A DNA stretch of 64,000 bases from Candidatus Peribacter sp. Lineage in GTDB: Bacteria; Patescibacteriota; Gracilibacteria; Peribacterales; Peribacteraceae. The notes under the pieces are model-generated. The model worked only from the letters and a program-made list of their open reading frames with translations. It had not been told where the DNA came from and did no database searches. Below are positions 18,221 through 27,046 of this stretch, one piece after another; the first letter of the stretch is position 1, and every line of letters begins with the position of its first letter. The DNA is taken from the NCBI GenBank assembly GCA_018652955.1, contig JABIBA010000011.1, positions 62,001 through 126,000 of the forward strand. The letters run 5' to 3'. Both the position numbers and the translations under genes were made by a program.

Positions 18221-19369
18221 ATGCTTAGAAGTCTGTTACTCACCGCGCTTACTGCAGGAAGCCTCTTGGCTCCAAATGTCTGTGATGCAGCAAAGACCAC
18301 AACATGGAATTTGATGAACCTACAAAAGCTTGAAGGATGGAATACCGCGAATCTCACTACGGTAAACCTTATTCCTCAGGGCCTTGCTGTCTCTACACAG
18401 ACACAAGGGCAACTTGTGAAGATCAGTGACCTGAAACACTCTGTAGATAAAATCGGTATTACCTATATCTCCCCTACTGGAGGTGGAGGCTTATTTTTTT
18501 GGCGCGCACCAGGAATGAAAGAAGAGCAGGTCTTCCAGATTCCTATCAGCTTTTCTCCAAGTACTACTCAGCAAAAAGTAATACTCGATATGGGCGACGT
18601 AACAGAATGGGATGCCCGCAGTGATCGTATCGGTTTTGTTCTTAATGAAGGATCTCAACTTATCTTGCAGGAGATGTCATTTACAGGCCCAGGGCTTATA
18701 GACAATATTATCTTTCCGATAAAAACGTTCTTCAAGTTTGATAATAACCACGCGTACAGCATCAACTTTTTGTGGGGTCCTCTTATGGCCTATAGCCAAG
18801 AGCAACTCGATGCTCTCTATAATAAAGTTCCACCAAATGGCGACTCATGGAATACATTCTTCTATACCATTCTGGCAGCATGCGCAGTCTTTGTCTTTTT
18901 AATGAAAAAGTTCAAGAGAAAAAACCTTACGCTTGTATTTATTACACTGCTTGCAGCATGTTGGCTTTTGTATGACGTACGAATGGGATCAGAATTTATA
19001 AGCTTTGCTAGAACTGATGTAAAAACTTGGTGGAGCAAACCTATCGAGCTCAAAGACTTCCGAGACCGAGGCAGTTTTACGGCATTTGCAAAAACTGCTG
19101 CTGAGTTTACTACCGGGAAAGAAAACTACGTCTTCATTGCATCTCACGGGTGGCCGTTTTGGGGAAGCATGAAATACGAAGCATACCCAGCACTTCCCAT
19201 AGCCCATGACAGCGATACCGAAGGAGTCGACACATGGATCATCTTCAATCGCAATGACATCAAGCCAGATGAAGAAGGAAGGCTGACCATGAATGGAGTA
19301 GCTATTTCTCCTCCTGGAGATATCATGTTGCCATTTGAACCTGGATCATTTGTTTTCGTTACACGATAA
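18221..19369 (+). CDS. Exported membrane protein of unknown function
   Basis: 382 aa starting immediately after the alaS stop. It has a signal peptide of about 23 residues (LLLTALTAGSLLAPNVCDA), a beta-rich extracytoplasmic part of about 180 residues, two hydrophobic helices near 210-250 (TFFYTILAACAVFVFLMKKF and LTLVFITLLAACWLLYD) and a further 130-residue outside domain with an FIASHGWPFWGSMKYEAYPA stretch. I do not recognise a family. The stop TAA and the ATG of the following GT-C gene share one base (TAATG), so the two are coupled. Confidence 0.7.
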   Translation: MLRSLLLTALTAGSLLAPNVCDAAKTTTWNLMNLQKLEGWNTANLTTVNLIPQGLAVSTQTQGQLVKISDLKHSVDKIGITYISPTGGGGLFFWRAPGMKEEQVFQIPISFSPSTTQQKVILDMGDVTEWDARSDRIGFVLNEGSQLILQEMSFTGPGLIDNIIFPIKTFFKFDNNHAYSINFLWGPLMAYSQEQLDALYNKVPPNGDSWNTFFYTILAACAVFVFLMKKFKRKNLTLVFITLLAACWLLYDVRMGSEFISFARTDVKTWWSKPIELKDFRDRGSFTAFAKTAAEFTTGKENYVFIASHGWPFWGSMKYEAYPALPIAHDSDTEGVDTWIIFNRNDIKPDEEGRLTMNGVAISPPGDIMLPFEPGSFVFVTR

Positions 19370-20751
19370 TGTCTCTACTTTGGTTACCCATCGGCCTTCT
19401 CCCATCCATAGCTTGCGGATGGTTGCTACTGCGACTTGCAGAAGGCAGCTCTCCTGTCCTCTACAAATACGAACGTGCCGTAGCGGGATTTGTCCTAGGA
19501 GGAATATTTACGACCTTCACGATCTTCTTAACAGAGATCACTGGTATAGGAAGCTTTTCGTTCCTATCGATGCTTGTTACTCAATTAGTACTAATGATGA
19601 TCTTGGGAGGGTTGTACTGGAAGAATAAAGAGAAGCTCACTGCCAACTGCCAACTGATAACTGATAACTCCAGCTGGAAGCCATGGCAAAAAATCGCGAC
19701 CGGTATCTTAAGTGTCTGGATACTCGCTAAACTCGTCTCTGGAATTATTCTCCTCTCTGGTCCTGCATACTTTGATGACACGCTCTCCAACTGGAACATA
19801 CGAGCGAAGGCATTCTACCACCATCAAGAATTAATTCTGGAACTAGAACCTGGTAAGGGCACAGGAATAGGATCGTATCCACAGTCTGTTCCACTACTAA
19901 AGACCTGGCTCGCTCACCTTAATGGGGAGTGGCATGAAGCACTGGCAAATAGCTTGCACATACTCTGGTATCTATCCGCACTCGTACTGGTGTACTTTGC
20001 CATTCGAAGATTACTGAATACAAAGTGGGCATTGCTTGGTACCTATATTCTTGCCAGTGTTCCGCTGTACACAATGCATGGTGCTTCTGCCTATGGAGAC
20101 TGCTTCTTGTCTGTTGTGATTTTCCTCGCACTGTCTTGGGTGTTCTTTGCTGCAAAGTCTGAAGGGCAAGAGCGTATGTCGTTTATCAAACTTGGAAGTA
20201 TTGCCGCAGCTTTACTGGTCTACACCAAAAGTGAAGCAATACTGTTACACCTGCCGCCTATTATCGTCTTAGTAGCAGGACTAATGCTCCTTGGAGGAAT
20301 GAGTACTTCCCAAAAGCGTTCTACACTACTGTGGTATGGCGCTTGTGTGAGTGCAGTCTTACTCCCTTGGGTAGGATTTAAGTGGATGAATAACCTTGGG
20401 TTTGGAAACGCAAAAGACGTCTCTGGTATGACTTTGGAATGGCACGAAGGAGTCTTGCAAGCGATAGGGCTTAATACCTTCTGGGAAGGAAACTGGAATC
20501 TACTCCCAGTGCTCTTCTTAGGGCTAATAATCTATAAATGGCGCAGTGCATTTCGGTCTCATCTCGCTTACCTAACTGGATTTGTCCTTGTGGTAATAAT
20601 AGGGCAACTTCCGATCTATATGTTTACAGCATTGCACGTTGAGGCACTCAACCAAACAGGGTACGCGCGAGGAATTATCCATCTTATTCCTGTAATTGTT
20701 GTTATCACTACCGTTCTGTTGCATCAGGTATTGGATCGTGATGCACGATAA
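19369..20751 (+). CDS. GT-C-type membrane glycosyltransferase-like protein
   Basis: 460 aa with about ten hydrophobic helices. The extracytoplasmic loop after the third group contains FDDTLSNWNIRAKAFYHH, with the Asp-Asp pair and W..RA that resemble the catalytic loop of PMT/ArnT-like GT-C enzymes, which transfer a sugar from a polyprenyl-phosphate donor. Acceptor unknown. It is coupled to the exported protein upstream, suggesting that the two act on surface glycans together. Assignment rests on topology and the acidic loop, not on a full family match. Confidence 0.65.
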   Translation: MSLLWLPIGLLPSIACGWLLLRLAEGSSPVLYKYERAVAGFVLGGIFTTFTIFLTEITGIGSFSFLSMLVTQLVLMMILGGLYWKNKEKLTANCQLITDNSSWKPWQKIATGILSVWILAKLVSGIILLSGPAYFDDTLSNWNIRAKAFYHHQELILELEPGKGTGIGSYPQSVPLLKTWLAHLNGEWHEALANSLHILWYLSALVLVYFAIRRLLNTKWALLGTYILASVPLYTMHGASAYGDCFLSVVIFLALSWVFFAAKSEGQERMSFIKLGSIAAALLVYTKSEAILLHLPPIIVLVAGLMLLGGMSTSQKRSTLLWYGACVSAVLLPWVGFKWMNNLGFGNAKDVSGMTLEWHEGVLQAIGLNTFWEGNWNLLPVLFLGLIIYKWRSAFRSHLAYLTGFVLVVIIGQLPIYMFTALHVEALNQTGYARGIIHLIPVIVVITTVLLHQVLDRDAR

Positions 20752-20763
20752 GTTTTTCACTGC

Positions 20764-20769
20764 TATACT
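20764..20769 (+). promoter_or_regulatory. Extended -10 box, leaderless start of Trm11-like gene
   Basis: TGC-TATACT ending six bases before the ATG at 20776. Confidence 0.6.
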
Positions 20770-20775
20770 TCGCGC

Positions 20776-22032
20776 ATGTATCAATACGCAGCCGTCCTAG
20801 GACACCAACCACATATCAGTCTCGCAGAACTTTCCGCTGCAATCCCGGGTTTCTCTCTTGAGTCTCTTGAAACAAAGACCGTGGCTCTTTTTAGTACGCC
20901 AGAAGAGATAGATGCAGACCTTATTAATCTTCTAGGAGGAACTATCATGCTCGCACAGCGTATTACAGAAGCAGATGTTTCTATGAGTGATATTCCAAAG
21001 CTTTTGAGTGGAGAGGTAACAAAAGTAAAGAAGAAGGTCACATTTGGATTGCGTTGCTACAACATACCAAGAGGAGATATAAAAACCGCCTACCGAAAAG
21101 GAAAAGAAGAGATGAAGAGGCAAGGGCGTCCTTGTCGATATATTGGAAATGACAAAAAACCAGCAGCTACTGCACTCCTCAAAGATTCGGGAGTGGTGTC
21201 TGGAAAAAAAGGAGTCGAGCTCTTTGTTATTAGAAGGCCTAATGAGCTCTGGGTAGGAAAAACGATCGGTATTCAAGATATCGATGCCTATACACACCGC
21301 GACATGGAAAAACCTGTTAGGGACACGACTGTAGGATTGCTTCCACCAAAACTTGCACAGATTCTTCTAAACTTCGGAGGATGGATGGCACGAGAAGCAC
21401 TACCAGAAGAGGAAAAGAAGAAAAACGCTGCCCGTAAAAGAAAGAAGAAAGAGATCTATACTGTACTCGACCCCTTCTGTGGAACTGGAGTTATCTTAAT
21501 GGAATGTCTGTTGCGCAGTTGGCCTGTAGAAGGAAGTGACGTTACCACTAAAGCCGTAAATGGAAGCAAGAAGAACATTGAATGGATACGCAAAGAACTC
21601 AAGATCCTTAAAAAAGACGTGAGCGACTCTGTTACTAAGCACGACGCCACCAAAGCATTTTCGCATAAAACACTCCCCGATATTGTCGTAACAGAAACCA
21701 GTCTTGGGCCAAACCTCAGCAAGAAACCAAACAAGACAGAACTAAAGTCACTGGTAAAAGAAAGTGAAAAACTCCAAGAAGCATTTTTACAAAATGCAGC
21801 TGCCACTCTTCCGGGTGTTCCACTTGTATGCACATGGCCTTTTTGGAGGCTAGGAGCTGAAAATGTCCGACTCGAAAAGATTTGGGATGCACTTACAAAA
21901 GCTGGCTACGAAGCGGTGTTACCAGATGAGATAGTTGCAGATAACCCCGAACGCCCTTCTCTTTTGTATCAAAGAAAAGATCAATTTGTCGGAAGAGAGA
22001 TAGTAATACTTAGGCCCATAGAAAAGTCGTGA
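20776..22032 (+). CDS. Trm11/TrmG10-like tRNA or RNA methyltransferase with altered motif IV
   Basis: 418 aa. The N-terminal region (YAAVLGHQPHISLAELSAA) is like the start of Trm11/TrmG10 enzymes that methylate G10 of tRNA. The Rossmann fold begins VLDPFCGTGVILMECLL (motif I). Motif IV, normally DPPYG in this group, reads DIVVTETSLGPNLSKKP, so the (D/N)PPY catalytic loop is missing or highly altered. Catalysis by the usual route is therefore uncertain. A TGC-TATACT box ends six bases before the ATG (20764-20769), a clear leaderless arrangement. Confidence 0.75.
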   Translation: MYQYAAVLGHQPHISLAELSAAIPGFSLESLETKTVALFSTPEEIDADLINLLGGTIMLAQRITEADVSMSDIPKLLSGEVTKVKKKVTFGLRCYNIPRGDIKTAYRKGKEEMKRQGRPCRYIGNDKKPAATALLKDSGVVSGKKGVELFVIRRPNELWVGKTIGIQDIDAYTHRDMEKPVRDTTVGLLPPKLAQILLNFGGWMAREALPEEEKKKNAARKRKKKEIYTVLDPFCGTGVILMECLLRSWPVEGSDVTTKAVNGSKKNIEWIRKELKILKKDVSDSVTKHDATKAFSHKTLPDIVVTETSLGPNLSKKPNKTELKSLVKESEKLQEAFLQNAAATLPGVPLVCTWPFWRLGAENVRLEKIWDALTKAGYEAVLPDEIVADNPERPSLLYQRKDQFVGREIVILRPIEKS

Positions 22033-22048
22033 TATAATAACGGCCGAA

Positions 22049-22591
22049 ATGACCTTTCTCCGTAGACTTATAAAGGTGGCGATTGCACTATTCGTTGTTT
22101 TTCATATCTCCTCAACCTTTATGTACAGCCTTTATCACGTTGAAGGAGTTCCTGTACTTGAGTGGCTATATAACAAGAGGACGCACATTCGACCTTACAT
22201 TTTGGCGACGTCTCAATGGCAACGATGGAACTTATTTTCTCCAGATCCACTGCGTCGCGTTATTGAAATGGACTTTGATCAGAAGATAGATGGAAGGTGG
22301 GTAAGCGTGTTTACGCTTAATCAGCATAATGTCACGTGGTGGCAAAGAGCACCAGAACTTAAAATCATGCGACGTATGGAAGATGAAAAGATGCTCCCTC
22401 TTCAAGAGCGCTATATGTTTGATTTCTGCCGAAGGCATCGCATTCCTGAAGGTACGCAAATGCGTATACGCAAGAGATGGCATGTTATTCCGCGACATCT
22501 AACAACACAGAGCATCGAATGGTGGAGAAACTGGGAACCACAATGGAAAGACATCGAACTTATGCAAACTACCTGCCCTCCACTTAAATGA
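22049..22591 (+). CDS. HTTM-companion membrane protein (copy A)
   Basis: 180 aa with one N-terminal hydrophobic helix (AIALFVVFHISSTFMYSLYH), then a soluble beta-rich domain with QWQRWNLFSPDPLRR. That WNLFSPDP motif resembles DUF5819-like proteins found beside HTTM genes. Function unknown. Its last four bases overlap the start of the HTTM gene (ATGA). The same small-plus-HTTM order occurs at 32461/32931 and, on the reverse strand, at 47878/47388. A TGA-TATAAT box (22033-22038) lies ten bases upstream. Confidence 0.7.
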   Translation: MTFLRRLIKVAIALFVVFHISSTFMYSLYHVEGVPVLEWLYNKRTHIRPYILATSQWQRWNLFSPDPLRRVIEMDFDQKIDGRWVSVFTLNQHNVTWWQRAPELKIMRRMEDEKMLPLQERYMFDFCRRHRIPEGTQMRIRKRWHVIPRHLTTQSIEWWRNWEPQWKDIELMQTTCPPLK

Positions 22592-23901
22592 AGCGTGTAA
22601 TCTCTTACCTCAACCGGTTTTTCTTCGAAGAGGTTTCGGCCACGGGTTTTGGCCTGATGCGCGCTGCATGGGCATTTACGGTGTTGTTTTACATGTTAGG
22701 GAGTGCAACGGATGTAGTACGCTATTACTCCGAAGGAGGAATTTTGCCACAGGACTTGGGGTACTTAGTCTTCCGTTCAGAATATCGCTTTACTCTGTTG
22801 CAATACATCACAGATCCTACTGCGGTCGTCGCACTGTGGAGTGTATTTATGGTATGCCTTGTCTGCATGATGATAGGTATGTGGCCTCGGCTCATGACTA
22901 TTATCTGCGTACTACTACTCTTTAGTTTCCACGAACGAAACCTTCAGCCACTAGGGGGCGGAGATACTGTACTTCGCATTATCGGATTTATATTGATGAT
23001 TGCCCCAGAGGTCAGTGCATTTTCTCTCGCTCGACTAGAGCATCAATGGAACCACTGGAAGAAGACTGGTAAATATTTAGCACCACTGAAAACACACATC
23101 TGGCCCTACCGTATTTTGTTGTGGCAGATTCTGATCATTTATGTCACTTCTGCATGGGATAAACTACAAGGAGTCATGTGGATGGGGGGCACAGTAGTCG
23201 AAGCAGGTTTTCATCACACACACTTCGTGCGGTGGTCCAAAGATATTATGGATGGATGGGTGTGGTTTTCTCCCTACGCGTGTTTCTACACATTGATGTT
23301 TGAATTTGGTTGGCTGCTTATGTTGGTCCCAAGAGAAACATGGCATGTACTTCCTCTGTGGATTCGCCGTCACTCGATAAAGCGATGGCTGATTGCTGGA
23401 AGTCTTGGTTTCCACTGGGGTATTTTTGCCTTTATGGATGTTGGCTCCTTCCCACTTGCCATGAGCACTGCGTTCCTCGGTCTTCTACTCGACCAAGACT
23501 GGGCTGCCTATAAAAAGACCTTGAACAAGAGGTGGAAAGGAAGAATTATCATTTTGTATGACGGCGCCTGTGGCCTCTGTAGAAGAAGTATCTTTATGCT
23601 GCAACTGATGGACGTACTGAACCGAATAAAGCCTGTAGATTTCCGCGATGGCATATTGCGATCTAAGCATGCACCGGATCTCAGTGAGTCAGACCTTGAT
23701 AGAGCTATGCACATCAAGACTCCTCAGGGGAAATTCTACAAAGGATTTGATGCCTTTAGAAAGCTTTCATGGCATATGCCGACTCTTAAACTGCTTACTC
23801 CCCTGCTCTACCTGCCCGGAGTAGCCCCCGTAGGACGCATGATCTACGCCAAAATAGCTGTGAGTCGCAATAAGTGTGCCCATGGTGCGTGTAAAATATA
23901 A
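22588..23901 (+). CDS. HTTM-domain membrane protein fused to a DCC thiol-oxidoreductase-like domain
   Basis: 437 aa. Residues 1-310 contain about eight hydrophobic helices with HTTM features (FGLMRAAWAFTVLFYMLG, FSFHERNLQPLGGGDTVLRI). HTTM (horizontally transferred transmembrane) domains occur in vitamin-K-dependent carboxylase relatives and many bacterial proteins of unknown role. The C-terminal 115 residues begin IIILYDGACGLCRRSIFMLQ, the YDGxCxxC signature of the DCC family, a thioredoxin-like cytoplasmic domain. The other two HTTM proteins in the window lack this domain. A redox role for the DCC part is inferred only from its CxxC. Confidence 0.85.
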   Translation: MKRVISYLNRFFFEEVSATGFGLMRAAWAFTVLFYMLGSATDVVRYYSEGGILPQDLGYLVFRSEYRFTLLQYITDPTAVVALWSVFMVCLVCMMIGMWPRLMTIICVLLLFSFHERNLQPLGGGDTVLRIIGFILMIAPEVSAFSLARLEHQWNHWKKTGKYLAPLKTHIWPYRILLWQILIIYVTSAWDKLQGVMWMGGTVVEAGFHHTHFVRWSKDIMDGWVWFSPYACFYTLMFEFGWLLMLVPRETWHVLPLWIRRHSIKRWLIAGSLGFHWGIFAFMDVGSFPLAMSTAFLGLLLDQDWAAYKKTLNKRWKGRIIILYDGACGLCRRSIFMLQLMDVLNRIKPVDFRDGILRSKHAPDLSESDLDRAMHIKTPQGKFYKGFDAFRKLSWHMPTLKLLTPLLYLPGVAPVGRMIYAKIAVSRNKCAHGACKI

Positions 23902-23959
23902 CCACCCAAATTCCCTATTCATAGCAACAAAACTTCGTATAATGTTGCGGTACGCGTGA

Positions 23960-24034
23960 TCCCGGGTAGCTCAGCGGTAGAGCAATTCGCTGTTAACGAA
24001 TGGGTCGTCGGTTCGAATCCGACCCCGGGAGCCA
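23960..24034 (+). tRNA. tRNA-Asn (anticodon GTT)
   Basis: Acceptor TCCCGGG pairs with CCCGGGA; D arm GCTC/GAGC; anticodon stem ATTCG/CGAAT with loop CTGTTAA; T arm GTCGG-TTCGAAT-CCGAC; discriminator G and encoded CCA. The 3' half is overlapped antisense by the end of a serine-recombinase remnant, so this tRNA gene is probably an integration site. Confidence 0.97.
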
Positions 24035-24415
24035 ATCATTAGTTTCATTGCAAAGCACTATACCTGCAAAGGGGTTTTTCAGCTTGTAGACTAGCTTTTC
24101 CCCTTCTACAGATGCGTTCGCAAGTACGAATCGTAGTAGTTCGTTCTTTTGCCTATCTTGCGATTTTTCAAATAGCTCATCTGCCTTGTTTGCAAGTTCC
24201 AGTATGTAAGAACTGGATATGAGGAAGGCTTCGTCTGCCTTGGAATGACCTTGTAGTTGCTCTATCAAATCAGACTCTTTTCGCTTTAAATCAACAACCA
24301 TAGTGTCGTACACATCATGCGTAATTCTCTTTATTTCTAGTTTCCCTATCTGTTTCAATTTCTGCAAGAATAATGCCTGTATCTGGGTCATGAGCCTCGA
24401 CCTTGCTAATACCAC
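23993..24415 (-). pseudogene. Serine-recombinase C-terminal remnant ending inside tRNA-Asn
   Basis: Up to 140 codons, of which about the last 110 look real: a Lys/Glu-rich helix (VDLKRKESDLIEQLQ), then FLISSSYILELANKADELFE, KNELLRFVLANASVEGEKL and KNPFAGIVLCN, which is how the large serine recombinases end. The final residues WLPGSDSNRRPIR are read antisense through the tRNA-Asn gene, a typical trace of integration into a tRNA. The catalytic serine domain and the DNA-binding domain are absent, so this is a decayed integrase. Its first 100 bases overlap the end of the next ORF in another frame. Confidence 0.75.
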
Positions 24416-25118
24416 CTTTCAAATACCCAAAGTAGTAATCGTCATAACAAATTTGGTCTGCAATGAAATCTTGCATTTCCAGTGCTTTTCCCCTGTCACC
24501 GCCATACCGAAGCGGATGGCAAAATTCTTCAAGAATAGTAAGTAGTAGTTGGTGGTGTTCTTCTTCTGTGGATGAAGCCAATACCCTAAATAAATCATCC
24601 AACATACGCCATTTAGTATTAGGGTAGTTAATAAGATAGACAGGAACATCGCAGTCTTTTAAGAATTTTACTAACCCTAAACCGCTATCAAAGTCACCCA
24701 TGTGTCGTGCGATATTTTCAAGAGCGACTGGTTTGATAATAGATTTCTGATTCTTTCCTTGCAGCTCTAATTTTACTTCAAAAATTCGCAAGGTATCAAA
24801 TTCTTCTTGTTTGAGCATAACACCATTGGGCAATGCACCTTCTGCCAAACATAATTCTTCTGTGTCATCTACCGCAGCTAATCGTTGAAGATTAAATAAA
24901 CGCTTTGCATTAGTAGCCCTGAAACATCCCTTACTATATAGATAGCGTAAGTTATCACGACCTGTATCAATATTTATCTTCTTTTCTTTATGCAAATCCA
25001 AGAGGCTAATCGCAACAATGTTGCCAGCTTGTATTGATTCCTCTTTGCGATTAAAAGTGTTCATCCACTGTTCTAGTAGATAATCTATCAGTGTTGTAAT
25101 TGGACTTTCGTTAGACAT
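24315..25118 (-). CDS. Hypothetical protein on island, mobile-element-associated type
   Basis: 267 aa starting MSNESPITTLIDYLL. It is soluble, helical and mixed in charge. The segment LLTILEEFCHPLRYGGDRGKALEMQDFI reminds me of hypothetical proteins common in Patescibacteria genomes, but I know no function for them. Codon choice is AT-richer than in the flanking housekeeping genes. No TANNNT box lies just before its start, unlike core genes. It lies between the recombinase remnant and the ABC transporter and is divergent from the latter. Confidence 0.6.
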   Translation of the reverse strand: MSNESPITTLIDYLLEQWMNTFNRKEESIQAGNIVAISLLDLHKEKKINIDTGRDNLRYLYSKGCFRATNAKRLFNLQRLAAVDDTEELCLAEGALPNGVMLKQEEFDTLRIFEVKLELQGKNQKSIIKPVALENIARHMGDFDSGLGLVKFLKDCDVPVYLINYPNTKWRMLDDLFRVLASSTEEEHHQLLLTILEEFCHPLRYGGDRGKALEMQDFIADQICYDDYYFGYLKGGISKVEAHDPDTGIILAEIETDRETRNKENYA

Positions 25119-25181
25119 TACAGTTTTGAGTGCATTTACAAAACAAGTAAACTATACTCGCACTATATTCCCACTTCCATT

Positions 25182-26228
25182 ATGAAAGCTGTAAATAAAT
25201 TTGTTCCTGCTATCGTTATATTCACCATTGTAGCCATTGGTGTCATTGCTTTTAGCTCAAAACAAATGTCACCATCGGATACTACTATGAAAGGAAATGA
25301 TGGTCTGTATCCTGGAAAGATAAAGGTGGGTCACTTGGTGGCATTGGATATGGCACCTCTTTTTGTTGCAAAGGAGGCAGGATTTTTTGAAGATGAGGGA
25401 TTGGATGTAGATTTGGCTTTCTTTTCAAATCCAGGCGACAATAATGCTGCATTGGCAGGTGGAAGTGTACAGTTTAATATCAACCCATTTACACTGCCCT
25501 ATTTTGGTGAAAATAGCGGAGTGCCAATGCGTATTATCTCTACGGCAGGAGGTTTGGAAATTATACAAGTAGTAATGCAAGGGCAGTACGAGGTAGAAAC
25601 CATCAAACAACTTGCAGAATGGGTAAAGAATAATCCTAACCAAACATTAAAGGTTGGAACATTGCGAGGTGACACGCTTGATATGATTCTATATAGATCA
25701 TTTGCAGAGGCAGGTTTAACTTACGATGATTTTGAAATGATTTGGTTCAACGACTTACTTGCTATGGTTGAATCATTCCGAACGGGTGACATTGCTATTT
25801 TAAGTCACATTAAGCCTTACACCACTGACCTTATAGTTAATTATGATGCAAAAGTTCTAACAAATAACGATGAGGTATGGGGGAAAGGCACACCAAACAC
25901 AACAATTGTTGTTTTGGAAGATTTCTTGGCACAATACCCAGAAACTGTTCGACGTTATTTGAGAGCAACCTATAAGGGATTTGAGCTAATTGTAAATAAC
26001 CCTGAACAAGCTGTTGAACTACTTACAGGTGGTAACTATTACAAGATTGATAATGATGTCCTCTTATATGCCTTGAAGAATCAGCCGAAGGAAGTTTTGT
26101 TACATCCAAATGTAGATGGCATGATGATGGCAATTCAGGATATGGTTCAACAAAACTATATTGAGCAACCGCAGCAGAACATTGTAAAAACTGACATACT
26201 AGATGCTGTTGTCCGAGAACTTCAATAA
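25182..26228 (+). CDS. ABC transporter substrate-binding protein, taurine/nitrate/thiamine-precursor type
   Basis: 348 aa with a single N-terminal hydrophobic helix (FVPAIVIFTIVAIGVIAFS) used as signal or anchor, without a lipobox. The body starts KIKVGHLVALDMAPLFVAKEAGFFEDEGLDV, the classic opening of the SsuA/TauA/NMT1 periplasmic-binding family, and contains the NPETV-like segment YPETVRRYLRATYKGFE. It binds a small organic anion or pyrimidine precursor outside the cell; the ligand cannot be deduced. First gene of a three-gene operon with permease and ATPase. The codon usage is AT-rich compared with the core genes. Confidence 0.88.
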   Translation: MKAVNKFVPAIVIFTIVAIGVIAFSSKQMSPSDTTMKGNDGLYPGKIKVGHLVALDMAPLFVAKEAGFFEDEGLDVDLAFFSNPGDNNAALAGGSVQFNINPFTLPYFGENSGVPMRIISTAGGLEIIQVVMQGQYEVETIKQLAEWVKNNPNQTLKVGTLRGDTLDMILYRSFAEAGLTYDDFEMIWFNDLLAMVESFRTGDIAILSHIKPYTTDLIVNYDAKVLTNNDEVWGKGTPNTTIVVLEDFLAQYPETVRRYLRATYKGFELIVNNPEQAVELLTGGNYYKIDNDVLLYALKNQPKEVLLHPNVDGMMMAIQDMVQQNYIEQPQQNIVKTDILDAVVRELQ

Positions 26229-26236
26229 TCTTTCCT

Positions 26237-27046
26237 ATGAAAGCTAACAAAGACACTATTATTTCATTTGTGTGCGGTCTTACATCTATAATAGTCCTTT
26301 GGGCTATATGGGAACTGACAACGGCACTTGGATGGCAGTATGCTAGGGTATTACCGCCGCCATCACAGTTCCTAGCTGACTTTGCTGATAGTGGCTTTAA
26401 AATTGGTCTTGGCTCGCAGGCTGCATCAGTCCCAGAATCTGTTGCTTCTAGTTTTTTCCGTGTTTTTATGGGGCTATCAATTGGCTTTGTTGCAGCTATT
26501 ACTTTTGGTGTTTTGGTAAGTATGAATATATGGGTCAAACGCTTTGTATTACCAATTGTGGAGCTATTAGCACCGATTGCACCTATTGCCTGGATACCAA
26601 TAGCATTAGTACTTTTTGGCATTGGAAATCAAACTGCAATTTTTATTGTATTTATGGGAGTGTTTTTTATTTTGACCATTGTGACGGTTAAGCTCATTAG
26701 CACTGTTCCACAACACCTCATCAATGTTGCAAGGACATTAGGGTATAAGAATTATCAAATCTGGTTATACGTTATCATTCCTTACATTTTACCTGGGGTA
26801 TTTACTATGTTACGTATCAATTTCATTGCAGCATGGATGGCAGTACTAGCAGCCGAGATGACAGGATTACGAGATGGTTTAGGTGCAATAGTAATGACAG
26901 GTCGCAATCTTTTTAATAGTGACCTTATACTCCTTGGCATGTGTCTCATTGGAATATCAGGATTTATTATTGATGTGATACTACGCTTTATTCAAAACAA
27001 GTTCTTTTGGTGGGATACCAATCAAGGTACATCAGCTCATAAATGA
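26237..27046 (+). CDS. ABC transporter permease (SsuC/TauC-like)
   Basis: 269 aa with six hydrophobic helices. The binding-protein-dependent permease signature is present near 190-215 (YVIIPYILPGVFTMLRINFIAAWMAVLAAEMTG), including the coupling-helix region for the ATPase. It starts eight bases after the substrate-binding protein gene, and its last bases overlap the ATPase gene (ATGA). Together with 25182 and 27043 it forms a complete importer for a sulfonate, nitrate or thiamine-precursor-like solute. Confidence 0.9.
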   Translation: MKANKDTIISFVCGLTSIIVLWAIWELTTALGWQYARVLPPPSQFLADFADSGFKIGLGSQAASVPESVASSFFRVFMGLSIGFVAAITFGVLVSMNIWVKRFVLPIVELLAPIAPIAWIPIALVLFGIGNQTAIFIVFMGVFFILTIVTVKLISTVPQHLINVARTLGYKNYQIWLYVIIPYILPGVFTMLRINFIAAWMAVLAAEMTGLRDGLGAIVMTGRNLFNSDLILLGMCLIGISGFIIDVILRFIQNKFFWWDTNQGTSAHK

